From Synergistales bacterium (GTDB taxonomy: Bacteria; Synergistota; Synergistia; Synergistales; Synergistaceae), in contig BOCB01000001.1 in NCBI GenBank assembly GCA_026002695.1, forward strand, positions 35,636 through 99,635: DNA of 64,000 nt, read 5' to 3'. A program made the translations under genes and the position numbers. Shown in pieces: positions 63,678-64,000 of the stretch; the first letter of the stretch is position 1, and the number at the start of each line of letters is the position of its first letter. Below the pieces are notes generated by a model. That model saw only the letters and a list, made by a program, of their open reading frames with translations. It searched no databases and was not told the DNA's origin.

Positions 63678-63685
63678 CCTCTGCC

Positions 63686-64000
63686 TCAAGCATAGCGCCC
63701 TATGTCTATAAGATTTGTACCGTCATATCTGCCGCCGTTGAATGTTAGGGCCGCTACCGAACCGCCGTTTATGCCGCCGATCAGGTAGCCGCATTTGGAC
63801 GCTATAACGATTTTCGTCAGGTATTCGAGCGCCGCCCGGTATCGCGCGTGTTCCCTGTCGTGAAAATATTCGATGATATAACGACTGTCATCCGCCTCGT
63901 AGAACTCGTCATAGTAAACGCATTCGACGGACAGCAGTTTGTCGCCGAACTCGCGGCTGAACATATCATGAACTTTTTTCTCGTCCGTTACGAGAAAAAC
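63686..64000 (-). CDS. C-terminal part of a possible fucosyltransferase-like glycosyltransferase (runs off right edge)
   Basis: The frame remains open upstream of ATG 63964 to the window edge and reads F-L-V-T-D-E-K-K-V-H-D-M-F-S-R-E-F-G-D, so the true start is outside. The last 40 residues, with L-T-K-I-V-I-A-S-K-C-G-Y-L-I-G-G, resemble the C-terminal nucleotide-sugar site of GT11/NodZ-like fucosyltransferases ([LI]-S-K-C-[DG]-[YF]-L-I-G-G). The call is tentative. Confidence 0.45.
   Translation of the reverse strand, partial: VFLVTDEKKVHDMFSREFGDKLLSVECVYYDEFYEADDSRYIIEYFHDREHARYRAALEYLTKIVIASKCGYLIGGINGGSVAALTFNGGRYDGTNLIDIGRYA

Overview
The window reads as a chromosomal segment of an anaerobic, flagellated, diderm bacterium of the phylum Synergistota (Synergistaceae-like). 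The strongest marker is a Gly-rich Cys sorting tail (Synerg-CTERM type) on the large secreted protease at 15047-19105. An outer-membrane TonB receptor, an OmpH/Skp chaperone, an LpxL-type acyltransferase, rubredoxin, clostridial-type ferredoxin and branched-chain amino acid and peptide uptake genes fit that assignment. Genus and species cannot be told from this sequence alone.

1-6580 is a housekeeping block on the minus strand: RNase J, Na/phosphate cotransporter, UppP, Maf, an edge-truncated membrane protein, adenosine-specific kinase and OmpH/Skp. 6587-14821 is a lower-GC accessory island. It holds a type III restriction-modification operon (Mod, Fic, Res) whose Res gene lost its nuclease region by an internal deletion, a MarR/SRPBCC gene pair with a clear operator, a second Fic-like gene lacking the catalytic His, and remnants of a relaxase, an IS5 transposase, an HsdS subunit, a DUF2461 protein and a DUF4391 protein. 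15047-21740 carries the secreted M6-type protease and an oversized flagellin whose leader contains 11 copies of a 5-bp repeat.

21850-32190 holds ferredoxin, a peptide-binding protein, four tRNAs with a strong promoter, an integrase remnant, a cobalamin riboswitch with its TonB receptor, a hybrid histidine kinase, rubredoxin, nicotinate phosphoribosyltransferase and a DapF-like racemase. 32440-36189 is a plus-strand four-gene operon of unknown purpose: a non-catalytic exported rhodanese, a zinc-ribbon protein with repeated I-P-G-L-[ED]-Y-L-N-D motifs, and two related membrane proteins. 36231-40176 (minus) has MtnA, HU and three exported low-complexity proteins. 40806-46843 (plus) has TrmB, polyphosphate:AMP phosphotransferase, an iron-sulfur aldo/keto reductase, an acyltransferase and a YqgF-like protein. 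46885-51571 is a complete liv branched-chain amino acid ABC operon.

51730-59231 is a dTDP-rhamnose locus (rfbB-rfbD-rfbC-rfbA) disrupted by a near-identical 1.43-kb direct duplication of rfbB plus the start of a neighbouring C45 hydrolase. The two copies bracket a 1.3-kb segment carrying an Rpn-family nuclease gene, a remnant of a second one, and a piece of a foreign rfbC. 59681-63626 is an operon for acylated amino acid or peptide use (M20 amidohydrolase, YfcC transporter, D-aminoacylase). Three families of short palindromic interspersed repeats lie between genes throughout.
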